Shown: in pieces, positions 62,695 through 64,000 of the stretch
How the letters are laid out: each line of letters begins with the position of its first letter
How positions within the stretch are numbered: the stretch's first letter is position 1
Assembly: GCA_963792895.1 (NCBI GenBank)
Contig: CAWBYA010000007.1
Coordinates: forward strand, 372,001-436,000
Length of the DNA stretch: 64,000 nt
Source: UBA6912 sp963792895
GTDB taxonomy: Bacteria > Actinomycetota > Acidimicrobiia > Spongiisociales > UBA5794
Direction: 5' to 3'
Program-made: the position numbers and the translations under genes
Notes under the pieces: generated by a model
The model's database searches: none
Seen by the model: the letters and a program-made list of their open reading frames with translations, nothing else
What the model was told of the DNA's origin: nothing

Positions 62695-63558
62695 ATGTCG
62701 CTTCCCATGCAGCCAGTCGACTCCCGGCACGTCACCACCGCAGATGGCGTCGAGGTGCGCGTGATCGTGCGTGGGGAGCGGGCAGGCGCAACCCCGTTCT
62801 TGTTCGTCCACGGCCTGGCATCGAACGCCCGCCTGTGGGACGGTATCGGCGAGAAGCTGGCCACCGCCGGCTACCCGAGCGTCGCGGTCGACCAGCGAGG
62901 GCACGGCGAGTCTTCCAAGGTCGACGGCTTCGACTTCGCCACGCTCTCTGCAGACCTCACTGCCGTGATCGCGGCAACGGTCGGCCGGCCGGTGATCGCC
63001 GTCGGCCAATCCTGGGGCGGCAACGTGGTGCTCGAGTTCGCAGATCGTCATCCCGCGCTCGCCGCCGGCGTGGCGTGTGTCGACGGCGGGTTCATCAAGG
63101 TGTCGGAGGCCTTTCCCGATTGGGAGACGGCCCAGCAGATGCTGGCACCTCCGTCGGTAGCGGGGATGACGAGGGCGGAGTTGCTCGATGTGATGCAGGC
63201 TGGCCTCGACGGCTTCTCTGATGGAGCCATCGCCGCGCAGCTCGCCAATTTCGAGGATCTTCCCGACGGCACGGTGCGGGCCCGGCTCACCCGCGACCGT
63301 CACATGGCGATTCTGCGCAACCTCTGGGAGCACGATCCCGACGCCCTGGCCGATCGGCTGCAGCAGCCGGTACTGGTCATCGCTGCCGAGGGGGGTATGC
63401 CGGGCAAGGACCAGAGGGTCGCCGCCTTCGCGAGCAGGCTGGCGAGAGGATCGGTGGTGTGGATGGATGCCCACCACGATGCCCATGCCCAGCACCCGGA
63501 GACGGTCGCCGAGATGCTCATCGGTTTCGCGGCGTCCCTCGACGGAGCCGACCGATGA
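62695..63558 (+). CDS. Alpha/beta-fold hydrolase
   Basis: A 287-residue hydrolase with oxyanion motif FVHGLASNARLWDGI, VDQRGHGES, nucleophile elbow GQSWGG and a C-terminal His (MDAHHDAHAQHPE). The acid position falls near VLVIAAEGGMPG, where the usual Asp is not obvious. ATG 62695 (MSLPMQPVDSRHV) is the best start; earlier in-frame codons encode unrelated sequence. Its stop overlaps the start of the next gene (ATGA at 63555-63558), indicating a common transcript. Confidence 0.86.
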   Translation: MSLPMQPVDSRHVTTADGVEVRVIVRGERAGATPFLFVHGLASNARLWDGIGEKLATAGYPSVAVDQRGHGESSKVDGFDFATLSADLTAVIAATVGRPVIAVGQSWGGNVVLEFADRHPALAAGVACVDGGFIKVSEAFPDWETAQQMLAPPSVAGMTRAELLDVMQAGLDGFSDGAIAAQLANFEDLPDGTVRARLTRDRHMAILRNLWEHDPDALADRLQQPVLVIAAEGGMPGKDQRVAAFASRLARGSVVWMDAHHDAHAQHPETVAEMLIGFAASLDGADR

Positions 63559-64000
63559 GCGGACGGATCATCGTGATGGGCTCTGGGGAGGTCGCGCCTG
63601 CACTTCTTGCGACCCATCGAGAAGGCATCGCCGCTGCGGGTGCAGAGAATGTCACCGTCGTCGACACGCCGTTCGGTTTCCAGGAGAACGTCGAGCAGCT
63701 CACGGACCGCCTGGTCGACTTCTTCGCAACGAGTCTCAGGGTCGATGTCGAGGTGGCTTCATTGCGCCATCTCAGCGACTCGACGCTGCAGCGCGAGCAG
63801 TTCCTGGCGGCCATCCGGCGCGCTCGATATGTCTTCGCCGGGCCGGGTTCGCCGAGCTACGCGCTCCGGGTCTGGCGCGACGGCGGGATCGCCGATGCGT
63901 TGACCGACGTTGTCGCCGGTGGCGGGACCGTGGCATTCGCTTCGGCGGCAGCGCTCACTCTCGGGGTCACAACCATCCCGGTATACGAGATCTACAAGGT
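63555..64000 (+). CDS. Peptidase S51/GATase1-like protein, partial
   Basis: The first about 148 residues of a protein running off the window. MSGRIIVMGSGEVAPALLATHREG, TVVDTPFGFQENVEQLTDRL and YVFAGPGSPSYALRVWRDGG resemble the cyanophycinase/dipeptidase E (S51) fold. The nucleophile elbow expected at about residue 130 reads AFASAAALTLG and not GxSAG, so catalysis is uncertain. ATG 63555 overlaps the hydrolase stop. Confidence 0.75.
   Translation, partial: MSGRIIVMGSGEVAPALLATHREGIAAAGAENVTVVDTPFGFQENVEQLTDRLVDFFATSLRVDVEVASLRHLSDSTLQREQFLAAIRRARYVFAGPGSPSYALRVWRDGGIADALTDVVAGGGTVAFASAAALTLGVTTIPVYEIYK

Noticed and set aside
1..64000. tRNA, rRNA or other structured RNA genes
   Set aside because: I checked the gaps between genes by eye and found no cloverleaf with a GGTTCGAATCC-like T-arm or rRNA sequence.
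1..64000. Prophage or insertion sequence
   Set aside because: No integrase, transposase, terminal inverted repeats with target duplication or phage structural genes were seen.

Overview
The window is GC-rich, densely coding DNA that looks like an actinobacterial chromosome. Support comes from two BTAD/SARP-family regulators, a class F sortase, deazaflavin(F420)-type and mycothiol-type protein families, many short Cys-anchored lipoproteins with Thr/Pro linkers, GTG/TTG starts and ATGA/GTGA gene overlaps. A deep, non-Streptomyces lineage (for example Acidimicrobiia-like) is an inference only. No tRNA, rRNA or CRISPR array was seen.

Layout. 0-6.4 kb: Hsp20, a DUF4397 surface protein with its sortase, an enoyl-CoA hydratase, a lipoprotein, and a TIR-TPR protein paired with a membrane protein. 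6.4-12.8 kb: a UvrD-like helicase, DinB, and a patch of palindromic repeats around a DUF559 nuclease-like gene, then a CapA lipoprotein. 12.8-18.6 kb: a three-subunit molybdenum hydroxylase (xanthine dehydrogenase type) and an adenine-deaminase-type enzyme. 18.7-24.2 kb: cupredoxin, alpha/beta hydrolase, a decayed LLM oxidoreductase and a 1048-residue AfsR-type regulator with SARP-like operator repeats. 25-30.5 kb: a complete BMP-type nucleoside/purine ABC importer, a YheO-like regulator and a thiamine-binding protein. 30.7-38.1 kb: xdhD-ssnA-ygfK. 38.3-40.3 kb: a small ORF and formate-tetrahydrofolate ligase. 40.4-46.4 kb: two divergent peptidoglycan amidases, a VanY-like peptidase, a SARP regulator beside a secreted Pro-rich peptide, Dps, and a second TIR protein. 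46.4-53 kb: an ATCase-like carbamoyltransferase, carbamate kinase and two PLP enzymes, divergent from a GntR regulator and a YgeW-type carbamoyltransferase. 53-64 kb: M28 peptidase, SDR, D-lactate dehydrogenase, FAD oxidoreductase, TypA, deazaflavin oxidoreductase, MpaB-type oxygenase, alpha/beta hydrolase and a partial S51-like gene.

The unifying theme is purine breakdown. The importer, adenine deaminase, xanthine dehydrogenase, XdhD, SsnA, YgfK, YgeW and carbamate kinase match families of the anaerobic purine/urate degradation gene set known from Escherichia coli and gut anaerobes. Here they are joined by formate-tetrahydrofolate ligase, an extra ATCase paralog and two unassigned PLP enzymes. 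I infer a route that imports purines, opens the ring, and recovers ATP from carbamoyl phosphate and one-carbon units. ygeY, hyuA and canonical ygeX are not in the window.

Many core genes (UvrD, xdh, ygfK, fhs, both carbamoyltransferases, GntR, M28, ldhA, MpaB) carry single-base frame breaks, mostly apparent one-base insertions and densest from 50 to 56.4 kb. Residual assembly error is the simplest explanation, so these genes are annotated across the breaks.
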